Assembly: GCA_029054245.1 (NCBI GenBank)
Contig: JAIDFQ010000043.1
Coordinates: forward strand, 310,001 to 374,000
Length of the DNA stretch: 64,000 nucleotides
DNA from: Lachnospiraceae bacterium
GTDB taxonomy: Bacteria > Bacillota > Clostridia > Lachnospirales > Lachnospiraceae
Reading direction: 5' to 3'
The position numbers and the translations under genes were made by a program. Below, one piece after another: positions 1-9,458 of the stretch. The notes under the pieces were generated by a model, which was not told the origin of the DNA, ran no database searches, and saw nothing but the letters and a program-made list of their open reading frames with translations. Within the stretch, counting starts at the first letter, position 1. Every line of letters starts with the position of its first letter.

Positions 1-1
1 G

Positions 2-1651
2 GAATGCTTGAAGGAACAGGGAGTCGATACTGTTTTCGGTTATCCTGGGGGCACTATTTTAAATGTATATGATGCATTATATAAGCACAGCGAAGAAATC
101 AAACATATTTTAACGTCTCATGAACAAGGCGCAGCACATGCGGCGGACGGTTATGCCCGTGCCACCGGAAAAGTGGGCGTGTGCCTTGCCACCAGTGGTC
201 CTGGTGCAACGAACCTGGTTACAGGTATTGCCACCGCCTATATGGATTCCGTACCGGTGGTGGCGATTACCTGTAACGTGAACCTGCCGCTGCTTGGCAA
301 AGATTCCTTTCAGGAGGTTGACATTGCCGGCGTGACTATGCCGATTACCAAGCACAGCTACATCGTAAAGGATATTGCGAAGCTTGCGGATACCATCAGG
401 AAGGCTTTTACAATTGCAAAAGAGGGAAGACCAGGGCCGGTGCTTGTGGATATTACCAAGGATGTGACAGCGGCTGCGTTTGAATATGAAAAAAAGATAC
501 CAGAGGCGCTTAAGTCTTCATGTAAATACACACAAGAAGATATCCAGAAAGCAGTATCCTTGATGAAGGAGTCCAAAAGACCATTCCTTTATGTGGGAGG
601 CGGTGCAGTGATTTCCGGCGCGTATGAGGAAGTCAGAAAGCTTTCAGCGCTTATGGATGCGCCTGTGTGTGACACGTTGATGGCAAAAGGCGTGATGGAT
701 GGGCATCATGAGAGATATACTGGCATGATTGGTATGCATGGAACGAAGGCATCTAATTTAGGGGTCAGTGAATGTGATCTGCTCGTTGCCTTAGGCGCAA
801 GGTTTTCTGACCGCGTTGTGGGAAATGCAGCCATGTTTGCATCAAGAGCAAGGGTGCTCCATATTGATATTGATGCGGCTGAAATCAACAAAAATATCAA
901 GACAGAGGCGTTTGTTGTGGGAGATCTCAAAGAGGTTCTTATGCAAATCAATCAAAAACTGCCTCAAATGGAACATAAAGAGTGGAATGCGCATATAAAA
1001 GAATTAAAAGAAAAATATCCGCTGAATTATGATGAGAGTGCTTTGTCATGTCCCTATATTATGGAGGAAATCGACAGAGTCACCAAGGGAGAAGCCGTTA
1101 TCGTAACCGATGTAGGACAGCACCAGATGTGGGCGGCACAGTATTATAAATATACAGAACCGAGAACCTTTTTGTCCTCGGGGGGACTTGGTACCATGGG
1201 ATATGGGCTTGGCGCCTGTATAGGTGCAAAAATGGGAAATCCCGATAAAATCTGTATAAATATTGCTGGAGACGGGTGTTTCCGTATGAATTTGAATGAA
1301 CTGGCAACGGCTTCCAGATATCAGATTCCCATTATAGAGGTGGTTATCAACAATCATGTCCTTGGAATGGTAAGGCAGTGGCAGACATTGTTTTATGAGA
1401 AAAGATATTCCCAGACCGTGCTGGATGACGGTGTGGATTTCTGCATGGTGGCGAAGGGACTTGGCTGTGAAGCAATCCGTGTAACACGTAAGGAGGAGGT
1501 TGCAGAAGCACTTACAAAGGCAATTGGAATGAAAAAGCCTGTGCTGATCGAATGCGTGATTCCAAAGGATGATAAGGTATTTCCCATGGTTCCTGCGGGA
1601 GCTCCCATCAGTGAAGTGTTTGATGCAACGGATTTGGAAAAGAAGAAATGA
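2..1651 (+). CDS. ilvB: Acetolactate synthase large subunit, 5' end cut by window
   Basis: Thiamine-diphosphate enzyme that condenses pyruvate (or pyruvate and 2-oxobutyrate) in valine, leucine and isoleucine synthesis. The frame is open to the first base, so the true start lies before the window; about 15-20 residues are probably missing. Visible are the N-terminal PYR domain with catalytic glutamate in SHEQGAAHAADGYAR, the central FAD/regulatory fold, and the ThDP-binding GDG...N stretch (GDGCFRMNLNELA, then NNHVLGMVRQW). A second acetolactate synthase gene lies at 49348, inside a branched-chain amino acid block. This copy has no small subunit beside it and overlaps the next gene by the ATGA arrangement at 1648-1651. 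Which of the two is biosynthetic is not decided by sequence alone. Confidence 0.93.
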   Translation, partial: ECLKEQGVDTVFGYPGGTILNVYDALYKHSEEIKHILTSHEQGAAHAADGYARATGKVGVCLATSGPGATNLVTGIATAYMDSVPVVAITCNVNLPLLGKDSFQEVDIAGVTMPITKHSYIVKDIAKLADTIRKAFTIAKEGRPGPVLVDITKDVTAAAFEYEKKIPEALKSSCKYTQEDIQKAVSLMKESKRPFLYVGGGAVISGAYEEVRKLSALMDAPVCDTLMAKGVMDGHHERYTGMIGMHGTKASNLGVSECDLLVALGARFSDRVVGNAAMFASRARVLHIDIDAAEINKNIKTEAFVVGDLKEVLMQINQKLPQMEHKEWNAHIKELKEKYPLNYDESALSCPYIMEEIDRVTKGEAVIVTDVGQHQMWAAQYYKYTEPRTFLSSGGLGTMGYGLGACIGAKMGNPDKICINIAGDGCFRMNLNELATASRYQIPIIEVVINNHVLGMVRQWQTLFYEKRYSQTVLDDGVDFCMVAKGLGCEAIRVTRKEEVAEALTKAIGMKKPVLIECVIPKDDKVFPMVPAGAPISEVFDATDLEKKK

Positions 1652-3048
1652 GTAAAGCTGTTTTAAAAGGAAGTGTTATTGGCGGACTGATTATACTTTT
1701 ATCGTTGATTGCCATGTATCTTGGACTGGTTTTTTATTATGACAGCGGTTTCAGCTACGGTACATGGATCAATGGGGTTGATTGTACAGGCAAAAGTGTC
1801 AATGAAGTGAACGAAGAACTTTTAAAACAATGTAAGTATACCGGACTTACCATCCTTGACAGCGATGGTAAGTCTTATGCTGTTTTAGCGGATGAAGTAA
1901 ATCTTTCCGTGACTTTTGACGAACCGCTCCATTTATATCTGGAGGGGCAGAATCCTTATCTGTGGATAGATAATTTAATAGGTAATGCAGGAGGCAGAGA
2001 GATTTCGCCCGTAATTCGATATGACAGTAAGACCTATGAACAACTGATAGGCAGCTTTCCCTTTTTTCAGGGGAAAGCACCCAAGGATCGGACGGTCAGG
2101 ATCATAAAGACGGACGGCGGTTATGCACTGGAAGACGAGAGAACCCATGTGCTCAATGAGGAAAAGACAAAAGAGATGATTCAAAATGCTTTTGAGAATT
2201 TTGAACCGGTTCTTGATCTGGAGGCGGCAGGGTGCTATGAGGACCTTCCCCTTGATGCTGAAATGAAAAAGACAATAATGCTTTGGGAAAAGCTGGCGGA
2301 TTATCAGGACTGTGGAATCATTTATCAGTTTGGCGAGGAGACTGTTCCTATAGATGCAGGTGTTGTATGTGATTTCATTATGCTGGATGAAGCGGGAGCA
2401 TTTGTTTTAGACCGTGACGGCAATTTGTGCACAGATGAAGAAAAGGTATATGAATTTGTTGACCATCTTGCCGACGAATACGACACAGTAGGCGCAACCC
2501 GCAGCTTTAAAGCTACCCGAGGGGAATTGGTGACGGTAAAGGGAGGCACCTATGGCAATAAGATAGACCGGGAGGCGGAAAAAGAATATCTTTTAAATGC
2601 CTTTCTTGACAAACGGCGTGAAGTGCATGAACCGCTCTATCTTCAGACGGCGGTATGCCAGGGACGGAACGATATCGGAGATACGTATATAGAAGTGGAT
2701 ATGACAAATCAGATGATGTATTACTATGAAGATGGGGAGCTAAAGATAGAAACCCCGGTGGTAACAGGAAACACAAGCCTTAGGAGGGGGACACCCGCGG
2801 GAACAAATTTTGTGTACAGTAAGGAAAGGGACAGAATTCTTCGCGGAGAAGATTATGCTTCTCCGGTGAAATACTGGATTCCAGTGAAAGGGGCGATCGG
2901 TATTCATGATGCTTCATGGCGCAGCAGATACGGCGGTGAAATCTACAAAACAAATGGCTCTCATGGCTGCATCAACACACCGTTAGACAAGGTGGCAGAG
3001 CTTTATGAGATGGTGGAAATTGGGACGCCCTGTGTCATGTTTTATTAA
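1648..3048 (+). CDS. L,D-transpeptidase (YkuD family) with N-terminal membrane anchor
   Basis: Predicted peptidoglycan cross-linking enzyme acting outside the membrane. A single hydrophobic segment at about residues 8-30 anchors it. A middle region resembles the putative peptidoglycan-binding domain that precedes YkuD in many clostridial proteins. The C-terminal catalytic domain ends with SHGCINTP, with cysteine at about residue 442 and histidine at 440, the expected catalytic pair. Length is 466 aa, normal for this architecture. The start ATG overlaps the stop of the preceding gene by four bases, suggesting translational coupling, although the functions are unrelated. Family assignment is secure; the physiological substrate is inferred. 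Confidence 0.9.
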   Translation: MSKAVLKGSVIGGLIILLSLIAMYLGLVFYYDSGFSYGTWINGVDCTGKSVNEVNEELLKQCKYTGLTILDSDGKSYAVLADEVNLSVTFDEPLHLYLEGQNPYLWIDNLIGNAGGREISPVIRYDSKTYEQLIGSFPFFQGKAPKDRTVRIIKTDGGYALEDERTHVLNEEKTKEMIQNAFENFEPVLDLEAAGCYEDLPLDAEMKKTIMLWEKLADYQDCGIIYQFGEETVPIDAGVVCDFIMLDEAGAFVLDRDGNLCTDEEKVYEFVDHLADEYDTVGATRSFKATRGELVTVKGGTYGNKIDREAEKEYLLNAFLDKRREVHEPLYLQTAVCQGRNDIGDTYIEVDMTNQMMYYYEDGELKIETPVVTGNTSLRRGTPAGTNFVYSKERDRILRGEDYASPVKYWIPVKGAIGIHDASWRSRYGGEIYKTNGSHGCINTPLDKVAELYEMVEIGTPCVMFY

Positions 3049-3054
3049 AATTGG

Positions 3055-3083
3055 TTGACGAACACGTAAAATGAGTTTAAAAT
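3055..3083 (+). promoter_or_regulatory. Sigma-A type promoter of serC-serA
   Basis: TTGACG at 3055-3060 and TAAAAT at 3078-3083 are separated by 17 bp, and the serC start follows 60 bp later. Read by eye only. Confidence 0.55.
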
Positions 3084-3143
3084 GTGTTGCAGATGTTTTT
3101 TGCTATTAATTTATAGAAACCCCATAAACAGGAGGAGATAAGA

Positions 3144-4226
3144 GTGTCCAGAGTGTATAACTTTTCAGCAGGTCCGGCAGTTTTACCTGAGGAAGTATTA
3201 AAAGAAGCTGCAGATGAGATGTTAGACTATAAAGGATCAGGAATGTCGGTAATGGAGATGAGCCATCGTTCTAAGGTGTACGATACCATCATCAAAGAAG
3301 CGGAAGCTGATCTGCGTGAATTGATGAATATTCCTGATAATTATAAGGTTTTGTTCTTGCAGGGAGGAACCAGCCAGCAGTTTGCAATGATTCCCATGAA
3401 CTTAATGAAAAACCGCAAGGCTGCTTACATTGTGACCGGTCAGTGGGCAAAGAAGGCTTATCAGGAAGCTAAGATATACGGTGATGCAGTGGAAGTTGCC
3501 TCTTCAGCAGATAAAACTTTTTCTTATATTCCGGATTGTTCAGATCTTCCCATTCCTGAAGATGCTGATTATGTATACATATGTGAAAATAACACGATTT
3601 ATGGAACGAAATTCAAGACGCTCCCTAATACAAAGGGACATGTGCTTGTTTCAGACGTTTCATCTTGTTTCCTTTCAGAACCTGTGGACGTATCTAAATA
3701 TGGCGTTATCTATGGCGGTGTACAGAAGAATGTGGGACCTGCCGGTGTCGTGATCGTTATTATCCGGGAGGATTTGATTACGGAAGATACGCTGCCTGGA
3801 ACGCCTACGATGCTGAAATATAAAACCCACGCAGATGCAGATTCTCTGTACAATACGCCGCCTGCATATGGTATCTATATCTGCGGCAAGGTATTTAAGT
3901 GGCTTAAAAAAATGGGCGGTTTGTCTGCAATCAAAGAATATAATGAGAAAAAGGCAAAGGTTCTTTATGATTTTCTGGATCAGAGCAGCCTGTTTACAGG
4001 CACAGTGAGGAAAGAAGACAGATCCCTTATGAATGTTCCTTTCGTGACGGGAAGTGAAGAACTGGATGCTAAGTTCGTCAAGGAAGCAAAGGAAGCCGGC
4101 TTTGAAAACTTAAAAGGACACAGAACAGTGGGAGGTATGCGTGCAAGCATTTATAATGCAATGCCCATTGAAGGCGTTGAAAAGCTGGTTGACTTTATGA
4201 AGGAATTTGAAAAAAAGAATGGTTGA
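3144..4226 (+). CDS. serC: Phosphoserine aminotransferase
   Basis: PLP-dependent transaminase that converts 3-phosphohydroxypyruvate and glutamate to phosphoserine, the second step of serine synthesis. The N-terminus (VYNFSAGPAVLPEEVL) and the PLP lysine in GGVQKNVGPAG (K195) are typical of SerC. Length 360 aa matches the family. Translation starts at a GTG with a strong AGGAGG eleven bases upstream. It is directly followed by serA, 26 bp after its stop, so the two form a serine operon driven by the promoter at 3055. Nothing unusual is seen. Confidence 0.96.
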   Translation: MSRVYNFSAGPAVLPEEVLKEAADEMLDYKGSGMSVMEMSHRSKVYDTIIKEAEADLRELMNIPDNYKVLFLQGGTSQQFAMIPMNLMKNRKAAYIVTGQWAKKAYQEAKIYGDAVEVASSADKTFSYIPDCSDLPIPEDADYVYICENNTIYGTKFKTLPNTKGHVLVSDVSSCFLSEPVDVSKYGVIYGGVQKNVGPAGVVIVIIREDLITEDTLPGTPTMLKYKTHADADSLYNTPPAYGIYICGKVFKWLKKMGGLSAIKEYNEKKAKVLYDFLDQSSLFTGTVRKEDRSLMNVPFVTGSEELDAKFVKEAKEAGFENLKGHRTVGGMRASIYNAMPIEGVEKLVDFMKEFEKKNG

Positions 4227-4252
4227 GAGCCACTTATAAGGAGAAAAATAAA

Positions 4253-5416
4253 ATGTTTCAATACTATTGTTTAAATCCCATTGCAAAGGTGGGGCTTGAT
4301 AAATTTACAGATGAGTTTGAAAAGACAGAAGATGTGAATGCGGCACAGGGAATCCTGGTCAGAAGCGCTGCCATGCATGACATGGAATTGTCGGAGGAAC
4401 TTTTAGCAGTGGCAAGAGCCGGTGCCGGTGTCAATAACATTCCTCTGGATAAGTGCGCAGAAAAGGGAATTGTTGTATTCAATACGCCGGGAGCAAATGC
4501 AAACGGTGTCAAGGAACTGGTCATTGCAGGCATGCTCCTTGCATCTAGAGATATTGTAGGCGGTATCAACTGGGTAGAATCTGCAAAAGATGATGAAAAT
4601 ATTGCAAAAGCGACAGAAAAAGAAAAGAAACGCTTTGCAGGTACTGAGGTTCAGGATAAAAAGCTTGGCATCATAGGGCTTGGCGCAATCGGTGTCAAGG
4701 TTGCAAATGTTGCAAAGCATATGGGGATGGAAGTGTATGGATATGATCCTTATGTCTCCGTAGATGCTGCATGGAATTTGAGCAGGGACGTAAAGCATGT
4801 GCTTAATGTAGAAGATATTTATGAAAATTGTGATATTATCACGATTCATGTGCCGCTTTTGGATTCCACAAAAGGAATGATCAATAAAGAGTCTATTCAA
4901 AAGATGAAAGATGGTGTCATTCTTCTCAATTTTGCAAGAGATTTGCTTGTAAATGAAGAAGATGTGCTGGAAGGCATCAAAGCAGGAAAGGTGCGCAGAT
5001 ACGTATCTGATTTCCCTAACACTACAACGGTAGGACAGGAGGGCTGCATTGTAATCCCACATTTAGGCGCTTCTACAGAGGAATCGGAAGACAATTGTGC
5101 AAAGATGGCAGTCAAGGAAATGATGAATTATCTGAAAAACGGCAATATTGTTAACAGTGTAAACTATCCGAACTGCGACATGGGCATCTGTACACAGGCA
5201 GGACGTGTGGCGATTTTTCATAAGAACATAGCCAATATGATCACAAAGTTCACAGCATGTTTTGGTGATGAGGGCATCAATATTACGGATATGACGAACA
5301 AGTCAAAGGGTGAAGTGGCATATACAATGCTGGATATCGAAAAACCTGCTGATGATGAAATTATCAGTAAATTAAAGGCGATTAACGGTGTGTTCCGTGT
5401 AAGAGTCGTAAAATAA
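4253..5416 (+). CDS. serA: D-3-phosphoglycerate dehydrogenase
   Basis: NAD-dependent first enzyme of the phosphorylated serine pathway. The Rossmann motif is GLGAIGVKVA, and the catalytic histidine lies in HLGASTEESEDNCA. A C-terminal ACT domain (about residues 315-387) suggests allosteric control by serine. At 387 aa it is the short ACT-containing type. I chose ATG 4253, with AAGGAGAAAAAT just upstream, rather than an in-frame start 30 bp earlier that would overlap serC. It is last in the serC-serA unit and is followed by the strong hairpin at 5447. Confidence 0.95.
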   Translation: MFQYYCLNPIAKVGLDKFTDEFEKTEDVNAAQGILVRSAAMHDMELSEELLAVARAGAGVNNIPLDKCAEKGIVVFNTPGANANGVKELVIAGMLLASRDIVGGINWVESAKDDENIAKATEKEKKRFAGTEVQDKKLGIIGLGAIGVKVANVAKHMGMEVYGYDPYVSVDAAWNLSRDVKHVLNVEDIYENCDIITIHVPLLDSTKGMINKESIQKMKDGVILLNFARDLLVNEEDVLEGIKAGKVRRYVSDFPNTTTVGQEGCIVIPHLGASTEESEDNCAKMAVKEMMNYLKNGNIVNSVNYPNCDMGICTQAGRVAIFHKNIANMITKFTACFGDEGINITDMTNKSKGEVAYTMLDIEKPADDEIISKLKAINGVFRVRVVK

Positions 5417-5446
5417 TGGATTTGCGCTTAGCAAATTCTCCTTACT

Positions 5447-5478
5447 AAAAAAGTGTGCGTATAAACGCACACTTTTTA
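5447..5478. terminator. Bidirectional rho-independent terminator
   Basis: A perfect 13-bp stem (AAAAAGTGTGCGT and its complement) around a four-base loop ATAA, with A- and T-tracts on both sides. It separates serA from the convergent small gene on the minus strand and can serve both. Confidence 0.85.
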
Positions 5479-5784
5479 AAATTCTGTAAAATCTGTTAAT
5501 CCTGCATCATTCAGATCTTCTTTGAGCGCCGCATTTTGTCTGGCGGAAACCATACTGGCAAGATCCATATATCGGATAAAGATATCCTCCAGCGAAGCGC
5601 CTTTTTCATCAGCGATTTCCTGCATGATGGGTTTTAGCTTGTCCAGCTGAAAAGAGATACGGGTCTTCTGCGGATCAATATCTCCAAGAACCTGCTCTGC
5701 ATAAGCATCAATGCGGTTCAGCATGTCCTTATCTTCCTTCGCAAGGGAGTCATATCCTGCAGAGCGATTTGCTTTATCAAACAT
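5476..5784 (-). CDS. Small conserved-looking hypothetical protein
   Basis: A 102-aa soluble, mostly charged and probably helical protein starting MFDKANRSAGYDSLAKEDKD. An AAAGGATG ribosome site lies 6-13 bases before the ATG on the minus strand. It ends at the terminator shared with serA and is divergent from the branching enzyme gene. No catalytic motif or membrane segment is visible, and I do not recognise the family. The codon pattern and ribosome site make it a likely real gene. Confidence 0.65.
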   Translation of the reverse strand: MFDKANRSAGYDSLAKEDKDMLNRIDAYAEQVLGDIDPQKTRISFQLDKLKPIMQEIADEKGASLEDIFIRYMDLASMVSARQNAALKEDLNDAGLTDFTEF

Positions 5785-5838
5785 TTTTTCACATCCTTTA
5801 TCATAAATTAATCATGCTATGATTGTAACACTTGATGC

Positions 5839-5867
5839 TTGTCTTGTATAGATATCTTTGTTAAAAT
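5839..5867 (+). promoter_or_regulatory. Likely promoter of the branching enzyme gene
   Basis: TTGTCT at 5839-5844 and TAAAAT at 5862-5867 with a 17-bp spacer, about 50 bp before the start codon. Confidence 0.45.
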
Positions 5868-5918
5868 AAAAGATATATAGCGGAAGAAATCCGCGGTCTG
5901 AATAATGGAGGAGAGGGA

Positions 5919-8408
5919 ATGAACAATAAGCTATATAAATTGATGAATTGGCCGAGAATTGAAGGGATTATTTATTCAGAGGAGGATAGTCCACAGGAAA
6001 TTTTAGGACCCCACGTTACAGGAAAGAATGTCCTGTTCCAGACCTTCTGGCCGGGAGCTGTTAAGGTCAGCATCCTTGTCAAAGATGATGGCAAGACATA
6101 TGAGATGGAGCGGGTTGATGAATCTGGTTATTTTGCATATCTGCTTCCTGGTAAAATTCCGGATCAATATGAATATGAAGTGCAGTATGAGGAGGAAATC
6201 GTCATCCGCACGAAAGATCCCTACAGATATAAGACAGGTCTTACGAAGAGCGATATCGAAAAATTCAACGCAGGAATCCATTATTCCATCTATGAGAAAC
6301 TTGGCGCGCATTTCATGGAAATAGACGGTGTTAAGGGAACCTTTTTTGCACTATGGGCGCCCAATGCAATCCGTGTCAGCGTGGTGGGAGATTTCAACCA
6401 TTGGGACGGCAGAATCCACCAGATGCAGAAAAATCAGGAGGGTGGTGTATTTGAACTTTTCATACCGGATGTTATGCCGGGAGAATGTTATAAGTATGAA
6501 TTGAAGGTAAGAGGCGGTTTGACTTACTTAAAAGCAGATCCTTATGCTTTTGGACAGCAGCTCCGCCCTGAGACAGCTTCCGTTATCAGGGATATATCTT
6601 ATAATTGGAAAGACGCTAAATGGATGAAGGAAAGAGAAAAGTATCAGCAGGAAAACTCCCCCATCAGCGTGTATGAATTATATCTTGGCTCCTTTAAGAA
6701 GGACAGGGATACGGACGGCTACTTGAACTATAGAGATATAGCTCCTGAAATCATAAAATATATAAAGGAAATGGGATATACCCACGTGGAATTGATGCCG
6801 ATCATGGAGCATCCACTGGATGCATCTTGGGGGTATCAGGTAATCGGATATTATGCACCTACGGCGAGATACGGAACGGCAGAGGATTTTATGTACTTTG
6901 TAGATTCCCTCCATCAGGCAGGAATCGGTGTGATTTTAGACTGGGTTCCGGCGCATTTCCCCAGAGATACTTACGGATTGGCACAGTTTGACGGTACATG
7001 CCTGTACGAGCATGCAGACCCCAGGCAGGGAGCACACCCCCATTGGGGCACTTTGATTTACAATTACGGAAGACCTCAGGTTTCTAATTATCTGATCGCA
7101 AATGCACTTTACTGGGTGGAAAAATACCATGTTGACGGCATTCGTATGGATGCAGTGGCATCCATGCTTTATCTGGATTACGGGAAGAGGGACGGTGAAT
7201 GGATTGCCAATATTTATGGCGGTCATGAGAACCTTGAAGCGATCGAGATGCTCAGACATTTGAACTCCATCATGAAAAAACGCAATCCGGGAGTTCTCAT
7301 GATTGCAGAGGAATCCACTGCATGGCCGAAGATTACAGGTGCGGTGGAAGATGATGGACTTGGCTTTGATTTGAAATGGAATATGGGATTTATGAATGAT
7401 TTCTTATCTTATATCAGCAACGATCCTTATTTCAGGGCACATCATCATGATGAACTCACGTTCAGTATGATTTATGCTTATAGTGAAAACTTTATGTTGG
7501 TATATTCTCATGATGAAGTGGTTCACGGAAAAGCAACCATGATTGGAAAAATGCCAGGCGTTTTGGAAGACAAGTTTGCAAACCTGCGTATTGCCTATAC
7601 GTACATGATGACCCATCCCGGAAAGAAGCTTTTGTTTATGGGTCAGGACATTGCAGAATTCCGTGAATTTGATGAGACGAGAGAAACAGAGTGGGCGCTT
7701 TTGCAGTATGATTCCCATAAGGGAATCAACAGGTTGATGAAAGATTTAAATGCTTTGTATAAAGAAAAACCGGCACTGCATGCACTTGACACCAAACCGG
7801 AAGGGTTTGAATGGATCAACTGCATCTCTCCCGAAAAATGTATGGTTTCCTTTATGAGAAAGGCAAAGAAAGAAGAGGACGTTCTGATTGTAGTAGTAAA
7901 TTTTGCGAATGTAGAGCAGGAATTTACCATAGGCGTTCCGTTAGAGGGCAAATATAAAGAAATCTTAAATACAGACGCGAAGTGTTACGGCGGGCTTGGA
8001 AGAGTAAACGGAAGGGCAAAATACGTAGAGGAAGAAGAGGTTGACGGAAGGGCATTTTCCTTTAAAATGACCAGCGCGCCTTTATCTGCAAGTATTTTTG
8101 CGTATGTTCCTTACACTGAAAAGGAAAAACTTCAGATAGAAAAGAAAAAGGCAAAACTGGAAGCGCAGGCAAGAGCGGAAGAGGCACAAAAGGAAGCACA
8201 GGCGGCAAAAGAAGAAGCCGAACAGGCAATGGAGGAAGCAAGAGAAGCCGAAAGGCAGGCAAAGGAAGCCATGGAAAGAGCCAAAGAGGCTGAAAAGAGA
8301 GCTTTAGAAGAACTTAAGAAGGCGCAGGAGGAATTAAAAAGAGTGGAACAACTGCGCAAGGAAGAGGAGGAATTAAAGAAATCCGCTGAATCAAAAAAGA
8401 AAAAGTAA
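5919..8408 (+). CDS. glgB: 1,4-alpha-glucan branching enzyme with C-terminal coiled coil
   Basis: GH13 enzyme that makes alpha-1,6 branches in glycogen. N-terminal carbohydrate-binding modules (about residues 30-230) are followed by the (beta/alpha)8 barrel with nucleophile aspartate in GIRMDAVASMLYLDY, acid glutamate in IAEESTAWP, and SHDEVVHGK. A C-terminal beta domain ends near residue 730. The last about 95 residues are an unusual uninterrupted heptad-like run of A, E, K, R and Q (for example AEEAQKEAQAAKEEAEQAME), predicted to form a long coiled coil. Typical GlgB is 630-750 aa; this is 829. No other glycogen genes are adjacent. The enzyme call is firm; the tail's role is unknown. Confidence 0.95.
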   Translation: MNNKLYKLMNWPRIEGIIYSEEDSPQEILGPHVTGKNVLFQTFWPGAVKVSILVKDDGKTYEMERVDESGYFAYLLPGKIPDQYEYEVQYEEEIVIRTKDPYRYKTGLTKSDIEKFNAGIHYSIYEKLGAHFMEIDGVKGTFFALWAPNAIRVSVVGDFNHWDGRIHQMQKNQEGGVFELFIPDVMPGECYKYELKVRGGLTYLKADPYAFGQQLRPETASVIRDISYNWKDAKWMKEREKYQQENSPISVYELYLGSFKKDRDTDGYLNYRDIAPEIIKYIKEMGYTHVELMPIMEHPLDASWGYQVIGYYAPTARYGTAEDFMYFVDSLHQAGIGVILDWVPAHFPRDTYGLAQFDGTCLYEHADPRQGAHPHWGTLIYNYGRPQVSNYLIANALYWVEKYHVDGIRMDAVASMLYLDYGKRDGEWIANIYGGHENLEAIEMLRHLNSIMKKRNPGVLMIAEESTAWPKITGAVEDDGLGFDLKWNMGFMNDFLSYISNDPYFRAHHHDELTFSMIYAYSENFMLVYSHDEVVHGKATMIGKMPGVLEDKFANLRIAYTYMMTHPGKKLLFMGQDIAEFREFDETRETEWALLQYDSHKGINRLMKDLNALYKEKPALHALDTKPEGFEWINCISPEKCMVSFMRKAKKEEDVLIVVVNFANVEQEFTIGVPLEGKYKEILNTDAKCYGGLGRVNGRAKYVEEEEVDGRAFSFKMTSAPLSASIFAYVPYTEKEKLQIEKKKAKLEAQARAEEAQKEAQAAKEEAEQAMEEAREAERQAKEAMERAKEAEKRALEELKKAQEELKRVEQLRKEEEELKKSAESKKKK

Positions 8409-8420
8409 GGAGAATTCATC

Positions 8421-9293
8421 ATGGGAACACAGGGGCTTGAGAAAGAAGTAAACACGGGCGTAATTGAGAAGTTTTTACAACAACTCCCGGAACAGATTTT
8501 TCACCTTGGGCTCAGAGTCGTTCTGGCGGCATTGGCATTCCTTATCGGTGTACAGTTAATTGGACTTTTAAGGCGCATCCTGAAAAAAACATTGATAAAA
8601 AGTCGTGTAGATGAAGGAGCTGTGCGCTTTATAGATTCCTTTGTAAAGTTTGGACTGTACTTTGTCTTGATTCTTATGATCGCGTCCGGGATGGGCGTGG
8701 ATGCCGCCAGTATACTTGCAATCTTAGGTTCTGCGAGTGTGGCAGTGGGGCTTGCCATACAGGGAAGCTTAAGCAATTTTGCCGGAGGGGTACTGCTCTT
8801 AGTCTTAAAGCCTTTTGTGGCAGGCGATTACATCAAGGACGGGCTAGGAAACGAGGGTACGGTTGACGCTGTAGATATTTTCTATACACAAATCATCACG
8901 CCTGAAAACAAAGTGATCGTTTTGCCCAACGGCACACTGGCAAACGGAACCATAACCAACTACACCAAATGCAGCGAGCGCAGAATCGACATTCCAGTAG
9001 GAATCGCCTATGAGGAAGACATCCAAAAAGCCAGAGAAGTCATGGAGGCTGTAATCATAGAAATGCCTTCCGTCCTCAAGGAGAAGGAAATCAGAGTCTT
9101 TGTTGATTCCTTTGGGGAAAGCAGCGTAAACCTTAACGTAAGATGCTGGACCTCTCAGTCCGACTACTGGACTGCCAAATGGGAACTTACAGAGCAAATT
9201 AAATATGCAATGGATGAAGCAGGAATCAGAATCCCTTATCCACAGCTGGATATTCATATGGGCTCATCACGTAACCATTCGCGCGTCCTTTGA
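8421..9293 (+). CDS. mscS: MscS-family small-conductance mechanosensitive channel
   Basis: Membrane channel that opens under osmotic downshock. Three hydrophobic segments lie in the first about 125 residues. The third is the glycine/alanine-rich pore helix LGSASVAVGLAIQGSLSNFA typical of MscS, followed by the cytoplasmic beta domain (GTVDAVDIFYTQIITPENKV). Length 290 aa matches the family. It starts 12 bp after the branching enzyme stop with AAGGAG upstream, so it is probably cotranscribed. It contains one chance copy of the AGGGGTA motif at 8786. Confidence 0.92.
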   Translation: MGTQGLEKEVNTGVIEKFLQQLPEQIFHLGLRVVLAALAFLIGVQLIGLLRRILKKTLIKSRVDEGAVRFIDSFVKFGLYFVLILMIASGMGVDAASILAILGSASVAVGLAIQGSLSNFAGGVLLLVLKPFVAGDYIKDGLGNEGTVDAVDIFYTQIITPENKVIVLPNGTLANGTITNYTKCSERRIDIPVGIAYEEDIQKAREVMEAVIIEMPSVLKEKEIRVFVDSFGESSVNLNVRCWTSQSDYWTAKWELTEQIKYAMDEAGIRIPYPQLDIHMGSSRNHSRVL

Positions 9294-9315
9294 CCACAAG
9301 AATACAAAAAACCTC

Positions 9316-9344
9316 TTGCAAAATATGGACTGTGACGTTATAAT
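9316..9344 (+). promoter_or_regulatory. Promoter of tRNA-Thr
   Basis: TTGCAA at 9316-9321, a 17-bp spacer and a perfect TATAAT at 9339-9344, ending 12 bp before the mature tRNA. Confidence 0.75.
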
Positions 9345-9356
9345 ATCTTTTGTGAT

Positions 9357-9429
9357 GCTACTGTGGCTCAGTTGGTAGAGCAGCTGATTCGTAATCAGCA
9401 GGTCAGGGGTTCAAGTCCCCTCAGTAGCT
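9357..9429 (+). tRNA. tRNA-Thr (anticodon CGT)
   Basis: A full cloverleaf can be drawn. The 7-bp acceptor stem is GCTACTG with CAGTAGC, the D arm contains GGCTCAGTTGGTAGAGC, and the anticodon stem CTGAT/ATCAG holds loop T-CGT-A. The T arm is AGGGG-TTCAAGT-CCCCT. The CGT anticodon reads ACG threonine codons. The CCA end is not encoded. A strong promoter lies upstream and a hairpin terminator directly downstream, so it is a single-gene transcript. Confidence 0.97.
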
Positions 9430-9430
9430 T

Positions 9431-9458
9431 AAAGCCGGCTTTATAAGCCGGCTTTTTT
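9431..9458. terminator. Terminator after tRNA-Thr, shared with convergent ABC permease
   Basis: AAAGCCGGC and GCCGGCTTT form a GC-rich stem followed by a T run on the plus strand. It overlaps the stop of the minus-strand permease gene, so it can end transcription from both sides. Confidence 0.8.

Noticed and set aside
4403-5062. 219-codon minus-strand frame inside serA
   Set aside because: Antisense shadow of a clear enzyme gene; composition rich in C, H, I and no start signal.
9402-9424. Similarity of the tRNA-Thr T arm (TCAGGGGTTCAAG) to the element motif
   Set aside because: It has GGGGTTC, not GGGGTAC, and is explained by the normal T-arm consensus; the element is not inserted at this tRNA.
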